Made by a program: the position numbers and the translations under genes. The notes below the pieces were generated by a model. It made no database searches, had not been told where the DNA came from, and was given only the letters and a program-made list of their open reading frames with translations. A stretch of 64,000 nucleotides of DNA from Adiantum capillus-veneris (lineage: Eukaryota; Streptophyta; Polypodiopsida; Polypodiales; Pteridaceae), in the NCBI GenBank assembly GCA_014529385.2, contig CM043958.1:83413025-83477024 (forward strand). Reading direction: 5' to 3'. Of the stretch, positions 51,801-63,028 are shown in pieces (within the stretch, counting starts at the first letter, position 1; every line of letters begins with the position of its first letter).

Positions 51801-53500
51801 GGTATACATCAAAAATTGGATCCATTAATGATAAAAAATGGATAAAATTGATGTATATGACATACTATGGGACATTACATATACACAACATACTGTACCA
51901 ATTTTTGCAAAACCATTTCTAATTATCATCATTGCAATCTTAAGTTTCTCATATCTAAGAGTTTTAATCATTCAAATCCAACTCAAATTGTCATTAGGTT
52001 TGCATGGCTACTCATGAGTAAATTTTGGGTGCAATTAGGCACACAAATTAATGCAAAATTTCTATGTTCATCACATCAATCAATCATTAGCATGGCAATA
52101 CAAGAAATTGTCACAATTGAGATTCAATTGAGTGACTTATTCAGAAAGCCACTTTTGGGATACACATATCACTATTTGGCCAAATTAATCATCATAATTG
52201 GTAACAATACCAATTATTCATTCGTACATTCGATTGTACATACTATTGATTGGTACACACCCAAATTTAGACCAAAATTATATGCAACCATTACATCAAT
52301 TCCACATTGCAATGTTCAAATTGCAAGATCAAATAAGCATTAAAAAATGAGTGCATGTTCAATTTCTCAAAAATTAATACTAATTTGATATATGCAAGCA
52401 TTGCACACACTCAAAAATTAAGCACAAAATTCAAATTTGGCTCAATTGGAAATGGAATTAAGCCTATCCTTAATACTTGCACACGCTGTTGATACATATT
52501 TCTCAATCAAAAAGTATTTGGGTGCTCAAATCAACCATCAATCATTACATCAAGTGGTCATCAACAATTGGGCACACACACTCAATCTTTGCCCACTTTC
52601 TTGGCAAATAGACATATCCAATGATAAGAATTGCCAACCATTCACATCAATTATAATATTACATATAATCAATTTGCTCAATTTTTATGCATGCACACAC
52701 TCAAGATTAGGTGCACACACACTTGAATTTTATGACAGTTTTTTTCTCTTTGGTGCATCACACACACAATGATCTTCATACACACATAAATTCTTGTTAC
52801 AAATCAAGCTTAATCTTCACACACACATCATTCATTAGTCAAAATCAAACATCAATTTTACTCCAATTCATTCAAATTAAACATAAAATGAAGGTGACTT
52901 GATTTACACACTTAATTTTAAAAAGTGGTTAGCACACATTGGAGTAACATTAAATCAAGAATTCAATTGAGCAAGCTAGAGCACTTATATTTTGAACCAT
53001 TCCAAACTATTCCTTGCTCCACGTAACGATGCATCATTGTACACACAAGTGTGTGCACCACCAATTCGAGTCCATTATTGACAAATGTAGGTCAAAAATC
53101 AAACACTCAAATCATCAAATTAAGCACAAATTAGATCAATTAACTTGATTAAAGTGATGATTCCACTTGTTATAAAAGATTAATCATACATTATACATCA
53201 AAGGTTAGTGATTAGATTAGTGAAATTAGCTAAATGTTAGAATTTTTTTATGATTGTTAGCATGAAATCAGCATTAGTCAAAATTAGCATAGAAATGAAG
53301 CAAAACTAGTAAGGGTTAGTATAAAATTAATGAAATTGGGGGTGAAATTAGGGATATGGGATACTCATAACTCAAAAATTAGCTTCCAATTACTTGCACA
53401 CACAATCAAATCAAACTAAAATTGAGCTACACACTCAAAACCGATGAGATTAGTAGTGAAATTAATATATTCTAAATAGCCTCTCCTCACTAGATTAGGA
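48830..53500. other. AT-rich non-coding stretch
   Basis: Rich in caatt, cacaca and aaatt words; short frames (e.g. 51867-52343, 52437-52772) have biased low-complexity compositions and no motifs. If the PBS relic at 53505 is real, part of this could be the internal region of a non-autonomous LTR element. Confidence 0.6.
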
Positions 53501-53505
53501 TTTTG

Positions 53506-53523
53506 ATCCCCGACAGCGACGTT
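53506..53523 (-). other. Decayed tRNA-Asp primer binding site
   Basis: atccccgacagcgacgtt parallels the inverse PBS tccccggcagcggcgcca with transitions at former CpG/G positions, and is followed by aaatgttgga. A TG-starting LTR would lie to the right (from about 53528). A TATA-like sequence on the minus strand is near 54345-54355. The far end of that LTR was not found. Confidence 0.35.
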
Positions 53524-54968
53524 AAATGTTGGAAGGTAGTCGTTAATATAGACTAACTCCGACAAAATCATCAATCCGGAGAGAGCATCACCCGGTTAGG
53601 GCATGAAAACAACTAAGTATGAGAGCATTATTGGACATGATGAATAATAAGATTCAAGAGAATGTCTCTTCAATACAAGTAGAGATTAGCCTTGACAGGA
53701 CTAGCACTAATCATACTCTAATGACTAGCTAATCAAATCCTACACACACCAAACCACCAAAGTCACACAAGTGCATGACAAGATTAACTCTAATCACTAA
53801 TCAATCAACTTCTAAGTCCACCAAAGTCCGACTTTGCCAATCTTATCAAGTCACAAGAGCACAATCAACACAAGCATCCATGACCAAAGCACACACTAAT
53901 TGCATTGAAGTTGGACTCCCCAATCATCACACGCCAATCAAGTTACTCTGATTATATCACACACAAGTGGTATTAAGCTCAAAAATCTTAAACCTCCACA
54001 CACATAAGCACACAATTATGCATGAACTCTAATCACATAACCAAGAGTGTACACACACTACACAAATCAAGAGAATTAGAGAATTCATCAACTAATTGAA
54101 ATGCTCATGGTAGAAGAGAGTTAGATTAAAGCAAAACTACTTTATGACATTAAGAAAATATAGAAAAAAGACAATATTAATGAAAAAAATAGAGATTATA
54201 TTAATAAAGAAGAGCTACTATAATTACAAAAGATTAGCACTAACCTTCTAATCACGGGCATTGAGATCAAATCTAGGCCATTCATAGAGTGAGCTCTCAA
54301 GATTGACCACTCAAAAATGAAGCCTCTTTGCATAAAAGGGCTTCTTATAAAGGCAGGTACCAAACCTTTCTACTATGGGATTAAGTTGAGCCTTCTTCCT
54401 TATACAATTTGGAACTCCTAAATGAGCCCAAGACCTTATACAATGTGAATAAGAAATATTGTGCACACCCGTAGCACATCAGCAGCCAACACATGCTATA
54501 CCAATTATGCATCAAGTTGCTAACAACCACACAAAAAAATATGTTCCACTCAAGCACTACATCATCACCTTCAAGTAAAAAGAGGAGTGGATAAAACTAT
54601 TACACCAATCTCATCTCCTCAAGGGAACCAAGTTTTGGATCGTAAAAGAAATAACCACCAACCAACTCAAACTCAAAGCAGACGAGTTTAAGAAAGTACA
54701 TGAAATCCATAAACAAGGTAAATGGACGATTGGGCGATCCATTGAGGTGGTAAAATGGTCATTCAAGAGTTTTGAACTCCCGAACCGGCTCCCATCACTT
54801 GACACTCCTTTAAGTTTTCTACTTCTACTTTTATTTTACCCTATTGATGGTCCCTCAACCTTAACTTGTATTCCACACCTTCACTCAAAAGGAATTGTTA
54901 TATTGTTTTGCTTTGGTCCCATAGGTCATATACGACCTCCACGGATGATAATTGAATTTATCTATCAC

Positions 54969-54969
54969 T

Positions 54970-55026
<57 letters not shown>
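54969..55026. repeat. (CT)n(CA)n compound microsatellite
   Basis: Same order as in A's LTR, but the flanks (tatctatcact..., atattggagc...) are not LTR sequence. Confidence 0.95.
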
Positions 55027-55029
<3 letters not shown>

Positions 55030-55218
55030 TGGAGCACTTTTATTGTTTTGTATTATTGATTTATTAATGCTATAAAAGGAATGCCATCTTGAATGATTTG
55101 AGAAAATGTTAATGAGCTCTTACTAGAAATGTTCATGCGATGTGAAGATACACATATAATACTTAATACTATCTACTTATGAGAGTGCATACTAACATTC
55201 ACAAAAAGGTGTGAATTC

Positions 55219-55219
55219 A

Positions 55220-55293
<74 letters not shown>
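55219..55293. repeat. (GT)n(GA)n compound microsatellite
   Basis: GT run then GA run, flanked by aatatgtg and attgatttgac. Its order is the inverse complement of the tract at 54969-55026. Confidence 0.95.
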
Positions 55294-55298
<5 letters not shown>

Positions 55299-56180
55299 AT
55301 TTGACTTTACGTAGTAGGAACATTCCCATGAGACTCATAGATCTATTCTAGGAGTCATGAACTCAAGACTTGCTGCTCTAGAGAGCTTTTTTTTTTTTTC
55401 TTTTAAAGAAAAAGATTTTTAGGGCTACCTAGTGGTAAAGTTTTTATGGCATCGTAACGGTGCACAATAATGGCATGAATCGCATGAAACATAGAGATTG
55501 AATAAAAGTACCATTCGCACACAAAACTAACAATTTTTGTCGGTGCTTTAAATTTAAGTGATTTCATGAGTTGCACGAAACAAAGAGATTGAATAAAAGT
55601 ACCACTAGCCTACTTTGATCAATTGTTCCCAAAAGAAAATAGGAAGCAAATAAGGCCTCCTTTTCAGTGAAGGATAAGTAGTAAGGAGATCCCACCCCCG
55701 GGGGGGACTATTAAGAACCCCCCTATATAACATGTGTTCACAAGGTACGTACTTAAAAACCCCCTCTGTTAAAATGTTGACATGAATAGATTTAAGAAAC
55801 CCCTCTTGTTGATGTATCTCTATTAAATTGCTTAAATATAAAAAGAAAAAATCCTCATACATGGTATATAAACATGATTGTACAGTAGACCCCAACCATG
55901 GGGAAGCCATACCAAGTCTAGCTTCCTTATCAGAAGAAATCTCCCAAAATATTGAATGGAATATCTTAAGTGTTTTGGTTAGCAAAAGGTGACCTTTCAA
56001 TAAAAAGATGCAGGCAAAAGCTGATTATAGGGCTCGCATAGTGACACCAAAAAACTATCAACCCAAGAGGTTGATTCATCATCATTCATTCTCCTCAGTC
56101 TTGAGAAAATTATAAAGACACAAAAATTCTACCTCTGGCACCTTGCCTAAAAAGTTTGTAAAATCGCCGTAAATGTCAGG
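55294..56180. other. Non-coding stretch
   Basis: Contains a T run (55389-55400) and a dispersed short repeat 'gcatgaa..catagagattgaataaaagtacca' near 55480-55515 and again at 55570-55605. No gene recognised. Confidence 0.6.
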
Positions 56181-57244
56181 CTAGGAAAGAGAGACACTAC
56201 AAAGGGAGGGTGTAAAGACTAGGGCAATCGAAATCAAAAGCAGCACTGCGTAAGCTATAAACAAGAAACCTCCAAACAAAACAAAGGCGGCCCAAAATGG
56301 AGAAAGCAAAACTGCAAGTAATGGGGAGACTTGAAAGAGTGCACCTCCAGAAGCCATCAGAAACAACGACATGGGAAGAATGAGAATATTTGAGATAGCA
56401 AAGATAGTGAAGCCAACAACTCTTCGACCAAACTCTGAGAGAAGTACCTTTTTCGTGTAACGTCCTCGCCAATGCGAATGTGTGCGCTCATTGTTCGAGT
56501 CAAAATTTTGTTGCCCATTCGTAGGCAACCCCTTGAGAAATATATGTGGGAGCATATCCATGTGTTCATCATCATGATCTGAGCAAGTACTGAAGGCGTT
56601 CACATCTATGTCTGTGGATGCATGTCTATTGTAATCCACATGCGATGCAAGGCAAGAAGTGGATCTGCGTCTTTTTCCGCACAAACCTTTGCATCCACAT
56701 CCATCGGATTCTGATCATCAGGCATAATGTGTCCGTTTGAATCTTCGTCACACTGCAAGGTCGACCGGTCTGCATCGCCCTTAGTCCCTAATTCAACTGC
56801 TTGTGCCGAATGCATGTGGGACAAGACATCAGCCCGCAAGGCGCTCTGCTTCTGCTTGTCGATCGACTCATGTGTAAGGGCATGATCACCATAAAATGCT
56901 CTATAACCTTGAGATACAGCAGTACCGACAAAGTGAGCCTGCATACGCTGACTTGTGGCATCACTGCTGCTGAAGAAAAAGCAAGCGGGCTGTTGTGCCA
57001 GGGACAATGTTTGCTGTTGTGGCCTCTTGATGGCATCGCTGCTGCTGAAGAAAAAGCGGGGGGGCTGCTGTGTCAGCGACAATATTGTTTGCAGCTGCGG
57101 CCTCTTGTTGCTGAAGAAGAAGCGAGGCTGCGGCCTCTTGATGGCAAAATATGAAGGCAGAACGTCCTGCGCCAGCCTCGCCTGTACGGCGTTGCTGCAT
57201 CGTTGATGGTGATGCATGACCATCGTCGCCTTGAGCAAGCTCAT
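56181..57244 (-). pseudogene. Membrane-protein-like ORF pair with tandem repeats (possible frameshifted gene)
   Basis: Two overlapping minus-strand frames, 57244-56606 (212 codons) and 56684-56181 (167 codons), offset by one frame. The first starts M-S-L-L-K-A-T-M-V-M and contains repeated R-P-Q-...-F-F-F-S-S-S-D-A units. The second ends in three closely spaced hydrophobic segments (V-G-F-T-I-F-A-I-S-N-I-L-I-L; L-L-A-V-L-L-S-P-F-W; F-V-L-F-G-G-F-L-F-I-A-Y-A) that could be membrane hairpins. A frameshift or unrecognised intron (a possible donor aaag|gtttgt lies in the overlap) would join them. No known family was recognised. Confidence 0.35.
56955..57150. repeat. Imperfect ~70-bp tandem repeat
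   Basis: Modules with 'ttgatggcatcgctgctgctg', 'aagaaaaagcgggggggctg' and 'gtttgcagctgcggcctc' recur two to three times, the last unit shortened. Confidence 0.75.
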
Positions 57245-60200
57245 GCTCGGTTAAATTTAGGATGCTATATTTACTTTTACTTGTTAGGTGAGCCATTGCC
57301 CTCAACCGGCCGGCCCACGAGAAGTTTTGGACAAATATTTCCCAGATTGTGACGTACCTCAACATCATGAGCTTATGTAAGGGAGGCGCCGCACACCTAG
57401 CTAGGTATGATTGGGGGCAGGGGACCGTCGGACTGGTGGGGGGGCCAGTGGTCCCTTGCCCCCAATCACACCTGCCTCTCGAGCAGAAGGTCATGATGTT
57501 ATGCATTATATGAAAAGCACCGAGAAAGATTCCGTTTTCTTACATGAGAACATTTCTAAATCTCCTTGTGACCTGCCCTTGACCCACCCAAATCGCACCA
57601 CAGCTAGGCGCTATAGCTTGATTTAATTTTACGGTTTTACGCACTCTTTTTTTAATTTGACACTGAAAAGGAGCGCGTGCATGCTACAGAAGTTGATGAT
57701 GATCCAATTGCTTCCTCGTTTCGAAGGCCTACGTCGAGTTGGAAGCCAACATAAGCTGTTTTGAAAGCATTGATGGACCTCGCGGGGTGAGAGACGAGGA
57801 ATCGACGACAGGGGCGATTTATCGATGATGGATGCATTTTGGAGCGTCAGATCGACGCAGCAGGAGGGGCAAACTTTTATACAGGTGCCCTTGTCATGTG
57901 TGGAACGACGCGCGGTAGGTGGACTGGTGAAGGTCTAGGAGCGTGGAGGGGCAATATCAGGGTTTGAGTCGCGAGCGACGATGGTGGGGAGCCTATTTTT
58001 TAATCTCATGGAGATGGAATCAATGGTGGATTAAACTCCCAATGTAGATCTCTCTACTTTGGGACGTGCCTTTTATAGACGAGGGTCATCCACCATGAAA
58101 TAACCACTTCTTCGAAGGCAATCATCTAGTGTTTAGTCCCATTTTCAGCATCATCATTGCCCTTAGAGTCGAAATTCTTATCATCCCTATGGAGCTTGTA
58201 TAAGCTCTATGCTATTATGTTTATAGCTAAGTGTGCCCACATGAATTGACGATAGCTTCACACCCACATGCATGGTAATTAACAATAGCTTAAGTATCTT
58301 TTCGCTTTTTGTGAAGCATCAAGCTCATACTTTTGTAGCGTGCCTTAGGACGACTCTATCTCGACAACACTGCAAGGTCCGTTATCTGCAAATGGAGCTT
58401 GAGCATGAGGCTAAGTTGATTGAAGAGGAAGAACACATAACATGGTAGCAGAAGTGCTGCTCAACTTTGATTTTCTTGAGCTTCTTGTCGAGCTCTACAC
58501 CATCCTCTTTATCATCTTCAGAGGTGGTCTCTTCTACCTTCTTTTTCTATGCAGCTAGCTTTGCTAGGCATTCTTCTCGAAGTTGTTGTGCTCCTTCCGT
58601 TGATCTTTGAACTTGCAATTTAGGGATTTTCTCCGTTATTTGTGTTTTCTTGCAGACTAGAGGGATTGTAGCATCCTTCTCCTCTTAGTGGATTGATATT
58701 CGGAGGGAGTTTCATAGTTTCTAGCTTTGACTTCTCCACTTAGCTCAAAGTCGGGCCTCGTGGCCTCACTGTAATGGAATATGGGTATAGCATTGACTGG
58801 GTATTCACCCACTTGTAGGGTTTTATTTGACACATGTTGTCACATGGGATACAACATGGTTTAGGAACTCAAGGAGTTTGGTTTAGCCAGTGTGGATCAA
58901 GGCTAATGAGGGTCCCTCTCACTCCTCTCGTAGATTGTTTGCAGTTACCTCCACGCACAAGTACATCCCGTACTTGAAGGATGTCCTTTTTTCAGACACC
59001 CTTACATGAGACATATTCCACATGTGGAGAATATGGGTCTCTGGGACTGACACTGGCGCCCACTATTTCAATTTTGTGTCACGACAAAGTCCCTAGGTGC
59101 TGGTAAAATCCATTTTCTAGACCGTTTTCAACACGTCGTATTAGGAACAATTTTAGTGGCCATAAATTGTCGGATACTTAGACTGACTTGTTAAGGTACA
59201 AGTGTTGCTAAACAACATTATCGGATTGTTTTTTATACATATAGCACATCTATGAGTTGTTAATGAGCATGTTTCGTTGTTTGTACCTAGAAGTGATTAA
59301 TGTTTCACCTTCTATTATGGTTCAAATATTTTAGCAATGTTTGCAAATGATTGCAACAACAAGTATTTAGTTTATTTTCAAAACTATTTACTTCCTCTTT
59401 TGACGCGTGCTAACAGTATCACATTCGCGATCAGTATTAGGGATGATCATGGATATACAGGTCGGATCTATTTTCTACTAAATGCATGCACACTAGGTGT
59501 TATGGGCCCTAGTGTTTAGCAAAGGCTGATTTGGAGCGGCATGCATATTCCTCACATTAGTTGCTTATGAAGCACTCTATGTGCAGTATCTCTATGAGAT
59601 TACTTTTGGGTCTACCAATCACCAATAGAGGTCACGGCTCGGTTTGGGTGCTTGTGGATCTTTCAAGTTAACCACAATGGTTCTTCAGGACATTTTTGAT
59701 TCCTTAGCAATGTTGGACGATATTGTGATCCCCGTTTACCATTCATCTAGGCCGACTGTCTGTAAACCGTGGGGAAAACACCTCAGTATTTTCCTTCATC
59801 CAAGGGGATAGGCAGATTACGAAGTGCAATGTTGTGCTAAAGGATATGCAAAGTGTGTAAGTTAGCACAAGCAATCCAATTAGTAAGCATTTATTACTTT
59901 ACTATTAAATGCTATTCTTGGAGTTTTCTTACCATAAGTTAGAGAATGTTTAGTCTCTTTATTTATAAGTCAGATTCTCAACCTGGAACATTAGCTATGG
60001 TGGGGTTGTTTACTGATGAAATTTGGGAACAAGTCAAGGAATTCAACTTGGCTGATGAGTTTTGCCAACAAGGTACTTTCATGGAGAGTGAAAAGAGGTA
60101 CTCTTTAGGGTACATGTTTATTGTGCTAACTCATTTAGCATGCTCATGTGCATTTTAAATGGAGTCAACACACTATGATTGGAAGGAATCAGTAACACAA

Positions 60201-60370
60201 GATGGTTGCAAATGGACAACAATATGGAAAATCAAGATGTTACTCTTGGTTTCATTGAACCTCCTGCTGCACCGTGTTTTGGTCAAGCAAACAACTCAAT
60301 CCATGAAGGATGCCACTATGGAAAACTTTAGTGTATCATCACTCTTGTTTTTGTGGATGAAAATGCTTCT
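57245..60370. other. No recognisable gene
   Basis: Unique-looking DNA with moderate GC near 57300-58000 and AT-rich parts elsewhere. Frames at 59337, 59946 and 60159 are short and without motifs. The last two lead up to a polypurine tract, so they might be the eroded 3' end of a retrotransposon polyprotein. Confidence 0.55.
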
Positions 60371-60382
60371 CCAAGGGGGGAG
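60371..60382 (+). other. Polypurine-tract-like sequence of a decayed retrotransposon
   Basis: ccaaggggggag, followed after eight bases by an LTR-like segment beginning tgccaaggg. Confidence 0.5.
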
Positions 60383-60390
60383 TAATTTCA

Positions 60391-60560
60391 TGCCAAGGGT
60401 AGGACTATAGGAGGGCACGGCCCTGGCCAAAGGACGACGAATACACATGCGATACAAGGGCTATATGTAGCTAAGAACCACAGGGCCAGGGGTCTATATA
60501 TAGGCAGGTTGGGTGGTTATGAGCAAGTGTATCTTCCCTCGCTCTCACACCTTTCCTATG
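60391..60560 (+). repeat. Short LTR-like segment with TATA box
   Basis: Shares 'gggccagggg', a TATA element (tatatata 60495-60502) and 'ggttgggtggt' in the same order with 62281-62434, suggesting two diverged LTRs of one family. Confidence 0.45.
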
Positions 60561-60569
60561 CTTGGGGGA

Positions 60570-61450
60570 AGGTGAGGGGGCATGATTCCTTTATCCTTTT
60601 TTATCATGGCTCTACTCACAACTTCATATCAACGGAGTTGGCCACAAAGCTAGGCATACAAGCTTTCGAGATGGGGGACACTGTAACTACCGATGGAGCT
60701 TTCAAGGGACATCAAGCCTCCATTACTCCCTTGATTGGGAAGTTGAGGCTTCATGTCCAAAGCTACATCGACAAAGAAGAATTGTTTTTCTCTCCTCTCC
60801 AACATGAGGATGTTATCCTAGAGGCAGCATGGTTCAACCGCATGGCTGCCAACATGAAGTTCACTGAAAGGATAATTTATTTCACCTACAGAGAAAACAA
60901 CATGTATATAGATGCCAATGAGCTCGGTCATACTATACCTCTTGTAAATTCACCTGCTTTTGATAAGTCAATGAAAAGCTCGGTTTTCGCGTACATGATT
61001 TTTGTCAAAGGGTTTCTAAATGATGTTAATGTTTTACCAAAACAAAATGGTAGGAATCAAGAAAAATTAAAATCTAATTTTCTAAATAGATTCCAAGATG
61101 TTTTTATCAATGACATCCTTATGGATTTACCTCCAAAACGAGGGGTTGATGACCATAGAATAGAGTTTCTACCTAGGAGCTCACCGCCTAATAAACCTCC
61201 TTGTAGAGTTTCTCAAGCTCAACAAGAGGAGATTATGAGGCAAGTACATGAACCAATACATAAGGGGATGGTGAAGCATAGTTCCTCTCCCTTTTGTTCA
61301 CCAGTCCTACTAGTTCAAAAGAAAGATGACACATATCGTATGTGTGTCGGTTATAGAGCACTAAACCGGATCATTATAAAAGATAGATTTTTCGTATGAC
61401 AGGTAGAAGATTTGTTTGATAAGCTACAAGGCTCCACCTACTTTAGTAGG
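60570..61450 (+). pseudogene. Chromovirus-like Ty3/gypsy protease-reverse transcriptase fragment
   Basis: Protease motif reads Y-H-G-S-T-H-N-F-I-S; the family has I-D-S-G-S-T-H-N-F-I, so the catalytic Asp is lost. Then L-D-V-I-L-type strand (E-D-V-I-L-E-A-A-W) and the leader F-Q-D-V-F, L-P-P-K-R-G-V-D-D-H-R-I. The N-terminal reverse transcriptase follows: S-P-F-C-S-P-V-L-L-V-Q-K-K-D, Y-R-M-C-V-G-Y-R-A-L-N (D changed to G). An in-frame TGA at 61397-61399 is followed in frame by V-E-D-L-F-D-K-L-Q-G-S-T-Y-F-S-R-I-E, where homology ends. S-T-H-N-F-I and this leader are typical of Tekay/Del-type elements. A different lineage from A, B and C. Confidence 0.85.
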
Positions 61451-62280
61451 ATTGAGTGTGTTATTTTAGTGAGCTTCTCATTTAGATCTTTTGCAATGAA
61501 AACCATTTTTGCGAGCTTTTTGACATTTAATTTGGAGCTTTTTCTAACAACACAAAAAAGCTAACAAAAAATTTAGACATTACTTATATGATACACACCC
61601 AAAAACATGTATAAGTTTCAAAAGTCCTAACTTTAAGCTTGTTAGAGCAAGGGTGGGCCTCCACACTTGGCCATGGAATTTAACCTTGACCTTGCCTTGA
61701 TGAAGAAGGGAAAAGAGAGAGATAGTAAGGAAAGATATTAACACAAAAATAAGGGATGGAGATGTTGACATATCTATACACATAATAGTACTCAAGGAAA
61801 TCATAGGAGACAAACTCTCACACATTCTTACACAGTCAAGCTCCATAGCCCAAGACATAGCTTAAAGGTCTAAAGATTGCAGCCCCAAGCCCCAAACTCC
61901 ACAGTAACTCTTGTGGACTTTGGTATTTGATATTTGATATTATTTGTTGGTGCAAAAAATTGGAGGCTACTCTTTTACACTTTAGTTTTACTTTAGTTAT
62001 GAGTGGAACACATTACTTATTGAATAACCCTCTTAGGGTGATTTCTCACTATCCTATTTACAAAGCAGCCATAGTGGATTATTGATAAAATATCTAAAAT
62101 ATTGTGCAAGAATAAAACGACTTAGAGGATTATTATTTGGCGATGCCTTCTTCTCAACTCTAAGAATTCCAATCTAGAAATCATCATACACTCATTTTTA
62201 GTAAAAATCAAATAGAAATCACATAATTAACCATTAAGCCAGCTATCATTGCAGTTAACCACATGCAACAAGAGGGTTCC
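61451..62280. other. Non-coding stretch
   Basis: AT-rich; no continuation of the reverse transcriptase and no other gene recognised. Confidence 0.6.
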
Positions 62281-62434
62281 TGTCAGGAAACCGGCAAGGC
62301 CGGACTAGACAAGGGCAGGGCCGGGCTAGGCGGTGTGGAAAAAGGAGTCCAACTAGGGCAAAGGGCCAGGGGCTTGCCTATATAATGGGTGGTTGGGTGG
62401 TGGACTCCCAGTCTCTAGCTTCCCTTGTCTTACA
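62281..62434 (+). repeat. Short LTR-like segment before a tRNA-Met-type PBS
   Basis: Starts tgtcagg, TATA-like tataat at 62381, ends cttaca. It shares modules with 60391-60560. Confidence 0.5.
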
Positions 62435-62435
62435 C

Positions 62436-62449
62436 TAGTATCAGAGCTT
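62436..62449 (+). other. Degenerate primer binding site, initiator tRNA-Met type
   Basis: tagtatcagagctt, one base from the usual tggtatcagagc start, directly after the LTR-like segment. Confidence 0.55.
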
Positions 62450-62960
62450 GTGTCTATTTTGGGAAAGGGGAAGGACGTGGTGCTTTCTAGCCACTCAAGG
62501 CTTGCATGTCGGGGTCCAACACAGTGGGGATCACCCCTTAGCAAGGAGGTCGACGAAGACGAAGCAGTGGGTACGCGAGCTTGGCAAGGGAGGGCCGCCG
62601 GGTGCAGGAGCACCAAACGCCCGGCGCGCGGGCTTGTTGGAGACGCAAGGGCCTGCTCTACGTTTTTTCGACATGGGGCCGAAGCCCCTCAGGCCTTGCA
62701 TCGTCCTCCCCAAGCTCTCCAAGCCCCTGCGCGCTGCCCGCTTAAGGCCATGACCGATTGTGCATTCATTTTCCCACTTGAGGGTGCCCAACCCCCTTAG
62801 AGGTAGTGGCCATACACAAAAAAATTAAGCCTAAGGGGTGGTACCCACAATGGGTACCCCACCCCCCCTACTCCACTACGTGCGAGTATGGCAAGGCCGG
62901 AAAGGACGGATCGACGAATCCGGCGCACATTCCGACAAAAATTTCCTGCGTTTTACGCAG
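62450..62960. other. GC-rich segment, possible eroded gag leader
   Basis: Follows the PBS; three overlapping plus-strand frames (62393-62800, 62448-62753, 62838-63131) show no recognisable domain. Confidence 0.3.
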
Positions 62961-63028
62961 TCAGGAGTTTTTTGGAGCAAGGGATTGATTATGTCAGGAG
63001 TTTTTTGGAGCAAGGGATTGCGCATATG
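62961..63028. repeat. 33-bp tandem duplication
   Basis: tcaggagttttttggagcaa plus gggattg occurs at 62961 and again at 62994. Confidence 0.9.

Noticed and set aside
51716-52902. AT-rich overlapping frames with many His/Ile/Asn residues
   Set aside because: Composition follows the local base content; no motifs and no start context.
59046-59062. tggcgcccac as another primer binding site
   Set aside because: Only about eight bases match and no LTR end or pol remnant is near.
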